Source: Aegilops tauschii subsp. strangulata | Lineage: Eukaryota > Streptophyta > Magnoliopsida > Poales > Poaceae | Direction: 5' to 3' | DNA length: 64,000 nucleotides | NCBI RefSeq assembly: GCF_002575655.3 | Contig: NC_053036.3 | Span: 650,277,387 to 650,341,386, forward strand | In this document: positions 21,977-34,945 of the stretch, in pieces | Layout of the letters: every line of letters begins with the position of its first letter | How positions within the stretch are numbered: the stretch's first letter is position 1 | Made by a program: the position numbers and the translations under genes | Notes under the pieces: generated by a model | What the model saw: only the letters and a program-made list of their open reading frames with translations | The model's database searches: none | What the model was told of the DNA's origin: nothing

Positions 21977-23246
21977 CTATCTACAATTAACATAGACAAG
22001 CAAAATACTATCAGGTACTAAGTTCATGATAAATTCAAGTTCAATTAATCATATTACTTAAGAACTCCCACTTAGATAGACATCCCTCTAATCCTCTAAG
22101 TGATCACGTGATCCATATCAACTAAACCATGTCCGATCATCACGTGAGATGGAGTAGTTTCAATGGTGAACATCACTATGTTGATCATATCTACTATATG
22201 ATTCACGCCCGACCTTTCGGTCTCCGTGTTCCGAGGCCATATCTGTTATATGCTAGGCTCGTCAAGTTTAACCTGAGTATTCCGCGTGTGCAACTGTTTT
22301 GCACCCGTTGTATTTGAACGTAGAGCCTATCACACCCGATCATCACGTGGTGTCTCAGCACGAAAAACTTTCGCAACGGTGCATACTCAGGGAGAACACT
22401 TATACTTTGATAATTTAGTGAAGGATCATCTTATAATGCTACCGTCAAACAAAGCAAGATAAGATGCATAAAGGATTAACATCACATGCAATCAATATAA
22501 GTGATATGATATGGCCATCATCATCTTGTGCTTGTGATCTCCATCTCCGAAGCACCGTGCTTGTGATCTCCATCTCCGAAGCACCGTCATGATCACCATC
22601 GTCACCGGCGCGACACCTTGATCTCCATCATAGCATCGTTGTCGTCTCGTCAATCTTATGCTTCTACGACTATCCATACCGCTTAGTGATAAAGTAAAGC
22701 GTTACATGGCGAGTGCATTGCATACAATAAAACGACAACCATATGGCTCCTGCCAGTTGCCGATAACTCGGTTACAAAACATGATCATCTCATACAACAA
22801 ATTATATCACATCATGTCTTGACCATATCACATCACAACATGCCCTGCAAAAACAAGTTAGACGTCCTCTACTTTGTTGTTGCAAGTTTTACGTGGCTGC
22901 TACGGGCTTAGCAAGAACCGTTCTTACCTACGCATCAAAACCACAACGATAGTTTGTCAAGTTGGTGCTGTTTTAACCTTCGCAAGGACCGGGCGTAGCC
23001 ACACTCGGTTCAACTAAAGTGAGAGAGACAGACACCCGCCAGTCACCTTTAAGCAACGAGTGCTCGCAACGGTGAAACCAGTCTCGCGTAAGCGTACGCG
23101 TAATGTCGATCCGGGCCGCTTCATCTCACAATACCGCTGAACCAAAGTATGACATGCTGGTAAGTAGTATGACTTATATCGCCCACAACTCACTTGTGTT
23201 CTACTCGTGCATAGCATCAACGCATAAAACCAGGCTCTGATACCAC
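21977..23246 (-). other. E2 untranslated leader with a 29-bp tandem duplication
   Basis: This long leader between primer site and gag has no ORF. A 29-bp unit (GTGCTTGTGATCTCCATCTC...) is repeated exactly at 22528-22556 and 22557-22585. The leaders at 24959-25837 and 27547-28426 have it once, so the duplication is private to E2. Confidence 0.82.
23233..23245 (-). other. E2 primer binding site
   Basis: GGCTCTGATACCA on the plus strand is the complement of TGGTATCAGAGCC, one base from the LTR that starts at 23247. It is the initiator Met-tRNA primer site. Confidence 0.9.
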
Positions 23247-24958
23247 TGTTGGGGAACGTAGTAATTTCAAAAAAATTCCTACGCACATGCAAGATCATGG
23301 TGATGCATAGCAACGAGAGGGGAGAGTGTTGTCCACGTACCCTCGTAGACCGACAGCGGAAGCGTTATCACAACGCGGTTGATGTAGTCGTACGTCTTCA
23401 CGATCCGACCGATCAAGTACCGAACGTACGGCACCTCCGAGTTCTACACACGTTCAGCTCGATGACGTCCCTCGAACTCCGATCCAGCCGAGTGTTGAGG
23501 GAGAGTTTCGTCAGCACGACGGCGTGGTGACGATGATGATGTTCCACCGACGCAGGGCTTCGCCTAAGCTCCGCAACGGTATTATCGAGGTGTAATATGG
23601 TGGAGGGGGGCACCGCACACGGCTAAGAGATCTCAAGGATCAATTGTTGTGTCTCTGGGGTGCCCCCCTGCCCCCGTATATAAAGGAGCAAGGGGGAGGC
23701 AGCCGGCCAAGGGGAGAGGCGCGCCATAGGGGGGGAGTCCTACTCCCACTGGGAGTAGGACTCCTCCTTTCCTTGTGGGAGTAGGAGAAGGGAAGGGGGA
23801 AGGAGAAAGAAGGAAGGGTGCGCCCCCCCTTCCCTAGTCCAATTCGGAGCAGACCATGGGGAGGGGTGTGGCCACCTTTTGAGGCCTTTCTCTCCTTTCC
23901 CGTATGGCCCATTAAGGCCCAATACGAATTCCCGTAACTCTCCGGTACTCCAAAAAATACCCGAATCACTCGGAACCTTTCCGAAGTCCGAATATAGTCG
24001 TCCAATATATCGATGTTTACGTCTCGACCATTTCGAGACTCCTTGTCATATCCCCGATCTCATCCGGGACTCCGAACTCCTTCGGTACATCAAAACTCAA
24101 TAAAACTGTCATCGTAACGTTAAGCGTGCGGACCCTACGGGTTCGAGAACTATGTAGACATGACCGAAACACGTCTCCGTCAATAACCAATAGCGGGACC
24201 TGGATGCCCATATTGGCTCCCACATATTCTATGAAGATCTTTATCGGTCAGACCGCATAACAACATACGTTGTTCCCTTTGTCACCGGTATGTTACTTGC
24301 CCGAGATTTGATCGTCGGTATCTCGATACCTAGTTCAATCTCGTTACCGGCAAGTCTCTTTACTCGTTCCGTAACACATCATCCCGCAACTAACTCATTA
24401 GTCACAATGCTTGCAAGGCTTATAGTGATGTGCATTACCGAGTGGGCCCAGAGATACCTCTCCGACAATTGGAGTGACAAATCCTAATCTCGAAATACGC
24501 CAACCCAACAATTACCTTTGGAGACACCTGTAGAGCACCTTTATAATCACCCATTTACGTTGTGACGTTTGGTAGCACACAAAGTGTTCCTCCGGTAAAC
24601 GGGAGTTGCATAATCTCATAGTCATAGGAACATGTATAAGTCATGAAGAAAGCAATAGCAACATACTTAAACGATCGAGTGCTAAGCTAACGGAATGGGT
24701 CAAGTCAATCACGTCATTCTCCTAATGAGGTGATCTCGTTAATCAAACGACAACTTATGTCTATGGCTAGGAAACATAACCATCTTTGATTAACGAGCTA
24801 GTCAAGTAGAGGCATACTAGTGACACTCTGTTTGTCTATATATTCACACATGTATTATGTTTCCGGTTAATACAATTCTAGCATGAATAATAAACATTTA
24901 TCATGATACAAGGAAATAAATAATACTTTATTATTGCCTCTAGGGCATATTTCCTTCA
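23247..24958 (-). repeat. E2 LTR, right (element 5' LTR), 1712 bp
   Basis: It runs from TGTTGGGGAACG at 23247 to CTTCA at 24958, followed by ATCAT. It pairs with the LTR at 16245-17956. Confidence 0.92.
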
Positions 24959-25837
24959 ATCATCACGTGGTGTCTGGGCACGACAAACTTTGGCAACGGT
25001 GCATACTCAGGGAGAACACTTTTATCTTGAAATTTAGTGAGAGATCATCTTATAATGCTACCGTCAAACAAAGCAAGATAAGATGCATAATAAGATAAAC
25101 ATCACATGCAATCAATATAAGTGATATGATATTGCCATCATCATCTTGTGCTTGTGATCTCCATCTCCAAAGCACCGTCATGATCACCATCGTCACCGGC
25201 GCGACACCTTGATCTCCATCGTAGCATCGTTGTTGTCTCGTCAATCTTATGCTTCTACGACTATCCATACCGCTTAGTGATAAAGTAAAGCATTACATGG
25301 CGAGTGCATTGCATACAATAAAACGACAACCATATGGCTCCTGCCATTTGCCGATAACTCGGTTACAAAACATGATCATCTCATACAACAAATTATATCA
25401 TATCATGTCTTGACCATATCACATTACAACATGCCTTGCAAAAACAAGTTAGACGTCCTCTACTTTGTTGTTGCAAGTTTTACGTGGCTGCTACGGGCTT
25501 AGCAAGAACCGTTCTTACCTACGCATCAAAACCACAACGATAGTTTGTCAAGTTGGTGCTGTTTTAACCTTCGCAAGGACCGGGCGTAGCCACACTCGGT
25601 TCAACTAAAGTGAGAGAGACAGACACCCGCCAGTCACCTTTAAGCAACGAGTGCTCGCAATGGTGAAACCAGTCTCGCGTAAGCGTACGCGTAATGTCGG
25701 TCCGGGCCGCTTAATCTCACAATACCGCTGAACCAAAGTATGACATGCTGGTAAGCAGTATGACTTATATCGCCCACAACTCACTTGTGTTCTACTCGTG
25801 CATAGCATCAACGCATAAAACCAGGCTCTGATACCAC
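24959..25837 (-). mobile_element. Chimeric leader: left part E0-like, right part E2-like
   Basis: After ATCAT the sequence tracks the E0 leader (27547 on): TGGGCACGA, TTTTATCTTGAAATTTAG, ATAATAAGATAAAC and no 29-bp duplication. From about 25264 on it tracks the E2 leader (CTATCCATACC, CATGGCGAGTGC, ACAACAAATTATATCA) where E0 differs (CTATCACTACC, CAGGGCGATTGC, ACAATAAAATATAGCA). The change lies between about 25220 and 25320. It ends with a second primer site at 25824-25836. It has no coding content. Confidence 0.8.
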
Positions 25838-27546
25838 TGTTGGGAAACGTAGTAATTTCAAAAAAATTCCTACGCACATGCAAGATCATGGTGATGCATA
25901 GCAACGAGAGGGGAGAGTGTTGTCCACGTACCCTCGTAGACCGACAGCGGAAGCGTTATCACAACGCGGTTGATGTAGTCGTACGTCTTCACGATCCGAC
26001 CGATCAAGTACCGAATGTACGGCACCTCCGAGTTCTACACACGTTCAGCTCGATGACGTCCCTCGAACTCCGATCCAGCCGAGTGTTGAGGGAGAGTTTC
26101 GTCAGCACGACGGCGTGGTGACGATGATGATGTTCCACCGACGCAGGGCTTCGCCTAAGCTCCGCAACGGTATTACGAGGTGTAATATGGTGGAGGGGGG
26201 CACCGCACACGGCTAAGAGATCTCAAGGATCAATTGTTGTGTCTCTGGGTTGCCCCCTGCCCCCGTATATAAAGGAGCAAGGGGGAGGCAGCCGGCCAAG
26301 GGGAGAGGCGCGCCATAGGGGGGAGTCCTACTCCCACCGGGAGTAGGACTCCTCCTTTCCTTGTGGGAGTAGCAGAAGGGAAGGGGGAAGGAGAAAGAAG
26401 GAAGGGTGCGCCCCCCTTCCCTAGTCCAATTCGGAGCAGACCATGGGGAGGGGTGCGGCCACCTTTTGAGGCCTTTCTCTCCTTTCCCGTATGGCCCATT
26501 AAGGCCCAATACGAATTCCCGTAACTCTCCGGTACTCCGAAAAATACCCGAATCACTCGGAACCTTTCCGAAGTCCGAATATAGTCGTCCAATATATCGA
26601 TTTTTACGTCTCGACCATTTCGAGACTCCTCGTCATATCCCCGATCTCATCCGGGACTCCGAACTCCTTCGGTACATCAAAACTCAATAAAATTGTCATC
26701 GTAACGTTAAGCGTGTGGACCCTATAGGTTCGAGAACTATGTAGACATGACCGAAACACGTCTTCGGTCAATAACCAATAGCGGGACCTGGATGCCCATA
26801 TTGGCTCCCACATATTCTACGAAGATCTTTATCGGTCAGACCGCATAACAACATACGTTGTTCCCTTTGTCACCGGTATGTTACTTGCCCGAGATTTGAT
26901 CGTCGGTATCTCGATACCTAGTTCAATCTCGTTACCGGCAAGTCTCTTTACTCGTTCCGTAACACATCATCCCGCAACTAACTCATTAGTCACAATGCTT
27001 GCAAGGCTTATAGTGATGTGCATTACCGAGTGGGCCCAGAGATACCTCTCCGACAATTGGAGTGACAAATCCTAATCTCGAAATACGCCAACCCAACAAG
27101 TACCTTTGGAGACACCTGTAGAGCACCTTTATAATCACCCATTTACGTTGTGACGTTTGGTAGCACACAAAGTGTTCCTCCGGTAAACGGGAGTTGCATA
27201 ATCTCATAGTCATAGGAACATGTATAAGTCATGAAGAAAGCAATAGCAACATACTTAAACGATCGAGTGCTAAGCTAACGGAATGGGTCAAGTCAATCAC
27301 GTCATTCTCCTAATGAGGTGATCTGGTTAATCAAATGACAACTTATGTCTATGGCTAGGAAACATAACCATCTTTGATTAACGAGCTAGTCAAGTAGAGG
27401 CATACTAGTGACACTCTGTTTGTCTATATATTCACACATGTATTATGTTTCCGGTTAATACAATTCTAGCATGAATAATAAACATTTATCATGATAGAAG
27501 GAAATAAATAATACTTTATTATTGCCTCTAGGGCATATTTCCTTCA
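25838..27546 (-). repeat. Third LTR of the E2 type (1709 bp)
   Basis: It is nearly identical to both E2 LTRs, starts TGTTGGGAAACG and ends CTTCA, then ATCAT. On its left it has a primer site and leader; on its right the E0 leader. It therefore looks like a duplicate of the LTR at 23247-24958 made by unequal recombination. Confidence 0.85.
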
Positions 27547-28426
27547 ATCATCACGTGGTGTCTGGGCACGATAAACTTTGGCAACGGTGCATACTCAGGG
27601 AGAACACTTTTATCTTGAAATTTAGTGAGAAATCATCTTATAATGCTACCGTCAAACAAAGCAAGATAAGATGCATAATAAGATAAACATCACATGCAAT
27701 CAATATAAGTGATATGATATGGCCATCATCATCTTGTGCTTGTGATCTCCATCTCCGAAGCACCGTCATGATCACCATCGTCACCGGCGCGACACCTTGA
27801 TCTCCATCGTAGCATCGTAGTTGTCTCGTCAATCTTATGCTTCTACGACTATCACTACCGCTTAGTGATAAAGTAAAGCATTACAGGGCGATTGCATTGC
27901 ATACAATAAAGCGACAACCATATGGCTCCTGCCAGTTGCCGATAACTCGGTTACAAAACATGATCATCTCATACAATAAAATATAGCATCACGTCTTGAC
28001 CATATCATATCACAACATGCCCTGCAAAAATAAGTTAGACGTCCTATACTTTGTTGTTGCAAATTTTACGTGGCTGCTACTGGGCTTAGCAAGAACCGTT
28101 CTTACCTACGCATCAAAACCACAACGATAGTTTGTCAAGTTGGTGATGTTTTAACCTTCGCAAGGACCGAGCGTAGCCATACTCGGTTCAACTAAAGTGA
28201 GAGAGACAGACACTCGCCGGTCACCTTTAAGCAACGAGTGCTCGTGGCGGTGAAACCAGTCTCGCGTAAGCGTACGCGTAATGTCGGTCCGGGCCGCTTC
28301 ATCTCACAATACCGCCGAACCAAAGTATGACATGCTGGTAAGCAGTATGACTTATATCGCCCACAACTCACTTGTGTTCTACTCGTGCATATGACATCAA
28401 CGCATAAAACCTGGCTCAGATGCCAC
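27547..28426 (-). mobile_element. E0 leader, right part, with decayed primer site
   Basis: It is homologous to the leaders above but more diverged, and begins with the ATCAT target. The primer site next to the LTR is mutated (CTGGCTCAGATGCCAC). It joins the E0 5' LTR at 28427. Confidence 0.85.
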
Positions 28427-30158
28427 TGTTGGGGAACGTAGTAATTTCAAAAAATTGCCTGCGCACACGCAAGATCATGGTGATGCATAGCAACGAGAGG
28501 GGAGAGTGTTGTCTACGTACCCTCGTAGACCGAAAGCGGAAGCGTTAGCACAACGCGGTTGATGTAGTCGTACGTCTTCACGATCCGGCCGATCAAGTAC
28601 CGAACGTACGGCACCTCCGAGTTCAACACACGTTCAGCCCGATGACGTCCCTCGAACTCCGATCCAGCCGAGTGTTGAGGGAGAGTTTCGTCAGCACGAC
28701 GGCGTGGATGTTGATGATCTACCGACGCAGGGTTTCGCCTAAGCACTGCTACGATATTATCAAGGTGGAATATGGTGGAGGGGGGCACCGCACACGGCTA
28801 AGAGATCTCAAGGATCAATTGTTGTGTCTAGAGGTGCCCCCTGCCCCCGTATATAAAGGTGCAAGGGGGGTGCGGCCGGCCTAGGGGAGAGGCGCGCCGG
28901 GAGGAGTCCTACTCCCACCGGGAGTAGGACTCCCCCCTTTTCCTATTTGGATTAGGACTTGGGAGGGGGGAAAGAGGAGGGAGAGAAGGAAGGGGGGGCG
29001 CCGCCCCCCTCTCCTTGTCCTATTCGGACTAGGGGGGAGGGGCGCGCGGCCCAGCCCTGGCCGCCTCTCCTCTTCTTCGTAAAGGCCCACTATGGCCCAT
29101 TAGCCTCCCGGGGGGTTCCGGTAACCTCCCGGTACTTCGGTAAAATCCCGATTTCACCCGGAACACTTCCGATATCAAAACATAGGCTTCGAATATATCG
29201 ATCTTCATGTCTCGACCATTTCGAGACTCCTCGTCATGTCCGTGATCACATCCGGGACTCCGAACAACCTTCGGTACATCAAAACACATAAACTCATAAT
29301 AAAACTGTCATTGTAACGTTAAGCGTGCGGACCCTACGGGTTCGAGAACTATGTAGACATGACCGAGACACGTCTCCGATCAATAACCAATAGCGGAAAC
29401 TGGATGCTCATATTGGCTCCCACATATTCTACGAAGATCTTTATCGGTCAGACTGCATAACAGCGTACGTTGTTCCCTTTGTCATCGGTATGTTACTTGC
29501 CCGAGATTCGATCGTCGGTATCTCAATACCTAGTTCAATCTCGTTACCGGCAAGTCTCTTTACTCGTTCCGTAATACATCATCCCGCAACTAACTCATTA
29601 GTTGCAATGCTTGCAAGGCTTAAGTGATGTGCATTACTGAGTGGGCCCAGAGATACCTCTCCGACAATCGGAGTGACAAATCCTAATCTCGACATACGCA
29701 AACCCAACAAGTACCTTCGAAGACACCTGTAGAGCACCTTTATAATCACCCAGTTACGTTGTGACGTTTGGTAGCACACAAAGTGTTCCTCCGATAAACG
29801 GGAGTTGCATAATCTCATAGTCATAGGAACATGTATAAGTCATGAAGAAAGCAATAGCAACATACTAAACGATCGAGTGCTAAGCTAACGGAATGGGTCA
29901 TGTCAATCACATCATTCTCCTAATGATGTGATCCCGTTAATCAAATGACAACTCTTTGTCCATGGCTAGGAAACTCAACCATCTTCGATTAACGAGCTAG
30001 TCAAGTAGAGGCATACTAGTGACACTATGTTTGTCTATGTATTCACACATGTATTATGTTTCCGGCTAATACAATTCTAGCATGAATAATAAACATTTAT
30101 CATGAAATAAGGAAATAAATAATAACTTTATTATTGCCTCTAGGGCATATTTCCTTCA
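28427..30158 (-). repeat. E0 LTR (element 5' LTR), 1732 bp
   Basis: It is the same LTR family but clearly older: it starts TGTTGGGGAACG, ends TTTCCTTCA, and its GC-rich middle at about 28860-29110 is rather different from the E2 LTRs. The flank CTTTT at 30159 should be its target duplication. The partner copy is outside the window. Confidence 0.88.
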
Positions 30159-33100
30159 CTTTTTCTTGACAATCAGCTAACACACATCATACTATCATAC
30201 TATCGAAGCCTTCCCCACCTTCGGCCATCAGTTGGCCATTCACAAGAGGGCGGCGGGCGCGGGCGCTAGACTTGGTCATCTACGGCGTTGCGGCAGCCGA
30301 AGATCGAGTTGGACGTGGGGGTGTAAGGAGGGAAACAAGCACGCAAGGAGCAGCGGCATTGCGACGGGCAGTCGTGCCACTGCCTTTACCTTTTCCCGGG
30401 CAACAGCCAGAGGCCACCACGCTCCTCGGCTCTCCCTCCTCTCTTCCATGCCTGGCAACAAGATGGGCGAGATAGAGAGGAGGCAACCAATATGTTTTTC
30501 TATATGGCGACCAAGATGCTTCTGTTTACTCGTGTCATGGATTCCTTACAGCCCCACCCTCGAGCGAAAAATTATCTCTTCTTTCCAAATTTATCTTCTT
30601 TTGCTGCTTGGTTTTTCATTATTCTCGTCAAACAAGAATTGCCTTGCTATATAACCTCGTCAAACTAATATCATACACTTTTATGGATCCACTAATATGA
30701 GTTCATCATTATTTCGTTACTAAAAAGGATGGAACTCCAAAATGTTAAACAGCATGCTACACCAAATAATGTGACTGATTGTATAATCAAACATTTTAAT
30801 TCAAATTTATAAGATCTTAGTCATTTAATCACAAAACCAATGTGTTTGTGTTGAATGTTATGTTTGATCACTTTTGCAACCAAGTTCTTCTTGATATATG
30901 TACACCAATTTTAAAGCAAATGTAGAGTAGCAGAAACAACCATTTCTCCATTTTTCCTTCTTCTAGAAATCCAGTAATAGACTAATGATATAGACTGCTC
31001 TGTTTCCTTTAGATGTAGGGTCCTCCTTGATGTAGGGTCTCGTCGGGCCACCGAAGCCCCTCCGTCGTCACTCCCTCCCCCATAACTACATCCTCCTCCT
31101 TGAGTCACCGCACCAACCCCATCCCGCGTCAGTCTGAGCGCCCGGCAGTTCCCGAGCGTGACTCACCCGGCCTCATGATGCGCGACTCCGTCACCAGGAT
31201 GCCCTTGCACCACCTCATGCATGCCTCCTTCACCGACCAACAGCGGCCACGGACGAGGTCAACATGCACTAAGCCCTTGACCATCGTTGTGTGCGCTGCT
31301 CTCCCTGCAACAGTGTATCAATTTTCAAAATGGTGTATTAATTAGCTCTGGTGTTCTACTTATGGCTGAAAAAATTGTCTTTGATTTTTTTTTATTTTGA
31401 CCCGATTGAAATTAAGTGGTTGCAATGAAAAAGGAAATTGAATTAGATTACTTCACTATATCATACTGCTAATCTATTCTAAGTAGATTCAAAGATAATA
31501 TAATAGAAAGACTCTAAAGTACCAAATTCTTCGAAAACACACATAAGAGAAACTTAGATAACTGTGAACTCCAAATGCCTGAACAACGAATCAAAATTAT
31601 AGAATATGCACAAGCATGAGCACAAAACACAATTTATGGAGCCCAGGAAAGGTTTCATGGAGCAAAAATATTCTATTCTACATAATGATCTTTGCTCCTT
31701 CGGACTCATTTATACGGGTTTTTGCTTTGCTCGGACCTAGCATGCTGACCAGTCCCCCATATTTTTGTTTTAGCTCTTTATCTAGTTGTTTTTATCAGTT
31801 CGATGAAAATATATCAAACCGGTGGGGTGCTACCCCCCCAGTTATTCTTCAACAAAACTGGCTTTATTAATTCTTTTCCAAAAAAAATCGTTGACAACAA
31901 CAACTAACAGTCATGGATACATTTCCACTTCAAACACCAAAGGGTATAGATGTTTTCTACTTCAGAAACCATATGAGCAATGAGCTTGTTATTATACTTT
32001 TGAAACCATATGTAATGTAGTATTTATACTTTCCAATACTCATTGCCAGTTGGAACGGTCCTTTCTTAGTTCTACGGATACTGCAATTGCAAATACCATG
32101 TCGAACTGGACATATCCAATTAGGATTGTCCTTAGTTTCTAACACACTCTCAACATACTTGCAATAATTATAAAGTCTCAGCCCAAAGATGGTAATCAAG
32201 TGAAAAGGAAAAAAAACTTCACACACATATAATAACCCAGTTGTAGGGTACATGCATAAAAAAACATATTCATGGATAATATGAAACAAAATGTATATGA
32301 AAATTAGTCACCATGTACAGGACAACAAACACAAAAGTACATGGATGGTATTAATATTACCTTGTATTAAAAGAAAGACTGCAACATGATATATAAAATG
32401 ACCAAGCAGTAGAACTGATGGCCAAACTTATCAAAATTCTAGTAAGAAAATTTTGGGCAATCATAAAAAAATAAACAAGGCAGTAGCTAGTCCTTTGCAA
32501 TGCTTGATTGTATACATGATACCTTGCCCTCTCACAATATTATTCTTATCTGAATCCACGAAGACACTATCCTCTGTAGTCCCCAGCTCTAAGGTAAACC
32601 ATGTCTTCTTCTCATCGTGTGCTATCAATCCTGCAAAAGATACATATAAATCTCTCTTTTACGGTGTGTGTGTGTGGTGTGGACCTGATATTTAAAGGTA
32701 ACAAATTAGCCTTGTTCAAAAGAGTATTGTTCTCTTGTCAAGTTCCTTTGCATGTACCTACTATGGATAAGTTCATGCCATCAGACATGAAAAGGTTAAA
32801 GAATCCGCAATAGTACCATCTGTTCACATACTAAACTTTTCTGCTAAATGTGAAATATATAAAGATCTATCCAAACAAAATAGTATGCACTTGTTATGGA
32901 TCAGTAGAAGTTAGAAGCAGCAACACCACTGACATTACGGATCACCAGAAGCAAACCATGCACGAACGGAGAGAAGAATAAAACCCATAATTTGAGAAAA
33001 AAAGTATATGTTGAGGCCAGCCAAGATGTATACTGCAAAAAGGGTCCAACAGTTAAGTGATATTTCCAAATAGTGCCAATTCTAATATCTATATATAAAA

Positions 33101-34859
33101 AGCCTGTAACAAAAAAGTATATCAATGGATTTAAGATGGAGGAGGTATTTTAGATGGTTGGCCTCACCGGAAATAGAGGCGTCGGCTTGTGCTTGACACG
33201 GATATGACAGTAAGATCAAGATCTAGCTATAGCTTCAGCTCCATAGATTACATCGTACTATTTGACATAGCAAGATCAAAATACCAACATCCATCAGTTC
33301 AGCCTGTGAGGTTGGTACTTGTGACATGGTGTCTAGGAAAATATGGGCATCCAGGTCAGCAGAGCACATGGTCGAGTGTAGTGGCCAAACCGCTGTCAGC
33401 CCGATCACGACCTAAGATACGGTGTGGACCTGCTGGAGGGAAGCCCAAGCGCAACTTGGACGATGGCGTACTTGGAGCCGGCGCCGGCTCTCCCGTCCCT
33501 ACGGCAGCGCATGACCTGCTCCTCGGCCATGCATAGCCTGCTCCTCCATGACCTTCGCTTCCCTTCCAAACGGCTGCCAGCGCAGCCGTTGCTCGCCTCC
33601 GGATGGTGTGTCCAGCCACCGCTGCACGAACATTGTGGCCATGCCGTTCTCTAGATTAGGCCTCTAGATCAGCCACAATAATTCACCTAGATTTGGACCA
33701 CAGGTGTGCTACTGCCGCCTCCTCAAGCGCATTGACCTGGCACCGATGAAGCAAGCGTGCTTCGAGGAGAAACAATCATCAATTCATGTCATGGAGTACA
33801 TTGCATAGTGCGAAAAAAATCACCTTCTTCTATCCGTCTCCTCAATCCAAGCTCGGCACCATGACTAATAGCAGATCCAGCTCACAGCCCGCCAAAACTT
33901 GCACAAAAAACAGACAATGAAAATCATTAACTTGTAGCAAATCACTATGGAGATATGTTAAAATAAACCCAAAGTAACAATGGAAGAACAAATACACATC
34001 ACTTGTCATTGTATATTTGTGATGATACATGCCAGGTCACCCTTGCTAGATGCTTGCTGGAAAAGTCACTTTCAGAATTAGTTTCTTATGAACATCTCCG
34101 CAAAAAAAACTTCTTATGAAAGGTTGTAGGACACATATCTTGCATATCCCTCATTTGCATGGTCTTCCTCTACTCCTCCCTAGTTGAATCCATGTCTTCT
34201 CAATATTTTGAGATCAAAACTATTTTATACCATCAGTTCAAATATCAATTAGACGTATGTAAATTCGCTGTTTTGATGGAAACATAAATTAAGCAATAAT
34301 AATTAGCCAAATACTCATGTACACTGTCATGATTAAAGGAAACAAAATGCAATTCATTCACCAGAGTTCGTCAACTTACACAAAAAAGAGCATCACGCCT
34401 TATCAAAGTACAACCTTGTGGAGCAAAGATCATATGCTTGTGGTCAAATCGGACACCAATTTATCCTTTCTGGACAGAAGACGTACTTGCATCTCCTGTG
34501 AACCTTGTCATCACAATCTGGAATGTTGAGGAACCGGTTCATTAAGTTTGCAACCAAACTATAGAAAATTCGTTCATGATCTTAGGAAGAATTTGATTTC
34601 CTATTTGACTATTAAACTGGCAAGCTAATGATGTATGCAATCAAAAGAAAAATCAGGCTCTTCTAGGATGAAGGCATGTACCTTTAGCAATGGCAAAATA
34701 TAAAGATCTGTGGAGGGGAGGAGGAGCCACCAATAGATCCGCACATGAACAAGCAGAAGGAGGAGCCACCACCAGATGTGCACAGGGAGGACTCAAGTAG
34801 GTTGCTGGCAACATACTTCTTTAATATAGGAAATTAAGAATAATAATACCATTGTCTTC
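30159..34859. other. No gene recognised; AT-rich with short GC-rich islands
   Basis: GC-richer islands lie at about 30250-30480, 31020-31290 and 33360-33660, the rest is AT-rich. Open frames are short (up to 140 codons at 30232-30654) and low in complexity, and none resembles a known protein to me. It may be a decayed transposon or gene remnant. Confidence 0.5.
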
Positions 34860-34861
34860 TA

Positions 34862-34943
34862 CTCCCTCCGTTCCGATTTACTCGTCGTGGTTTTAGTTCA
34901 AAATTGAACTAAAACCACGACGAGTAAATCGGAACGGAGGGAG
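34862..34943. mobile_element. Stowaway MITE, 82 bp, near-perfect hairpin
   Basis: It starts CTCCCTCCGTTCCGATTTAC and ends with the exact reverse complement, with TA on both sides (34860-34861, 34944-34945). Almost its full length folds into one stem around AGTTCAAAATTGAACT. This is a non-autonomous Tc1/mariner element, apparently young. Confidence 0.95.
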
Positions 34944-34945
34944 TA

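Larger units (their letters stand above)
16245..24958 (-). mobile_element. Nearly complete BARE1/WIS/Angela-type Copia element E2, 8.7 kb
   Basis: It has two 1712-bp LTRs (on the plus strand TGTTGGGGAACG...TTTCCTTCA), a primer site, gag-pol and a polypurine tract, all on the minus strand, with ATCAT on both sides. LTR wording such as GGAAATATGCCCTAGAGGC and the single gag-pol frame are what I know of the BARE1/WIS/Angela group. I count about 16 substitutions between the LTRs, so this is a young insertion. It landed in the leader of E0, an older relative. Two nonsense codons in gag-pol make this copy non-autonomous. Confidence 0.92.

Noticed and set aside
16187..29824. Repeated 60-120 codon frames in the LTRs
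   Set aside because: They recur in every LTR copy at the same place and derive from LTR sequence, which is non-coding.
30232..30654. 140-codon open frame
   Set aside because: Low complexity, overlapping frames on both strands, no recognisable domain and no promoter signal.
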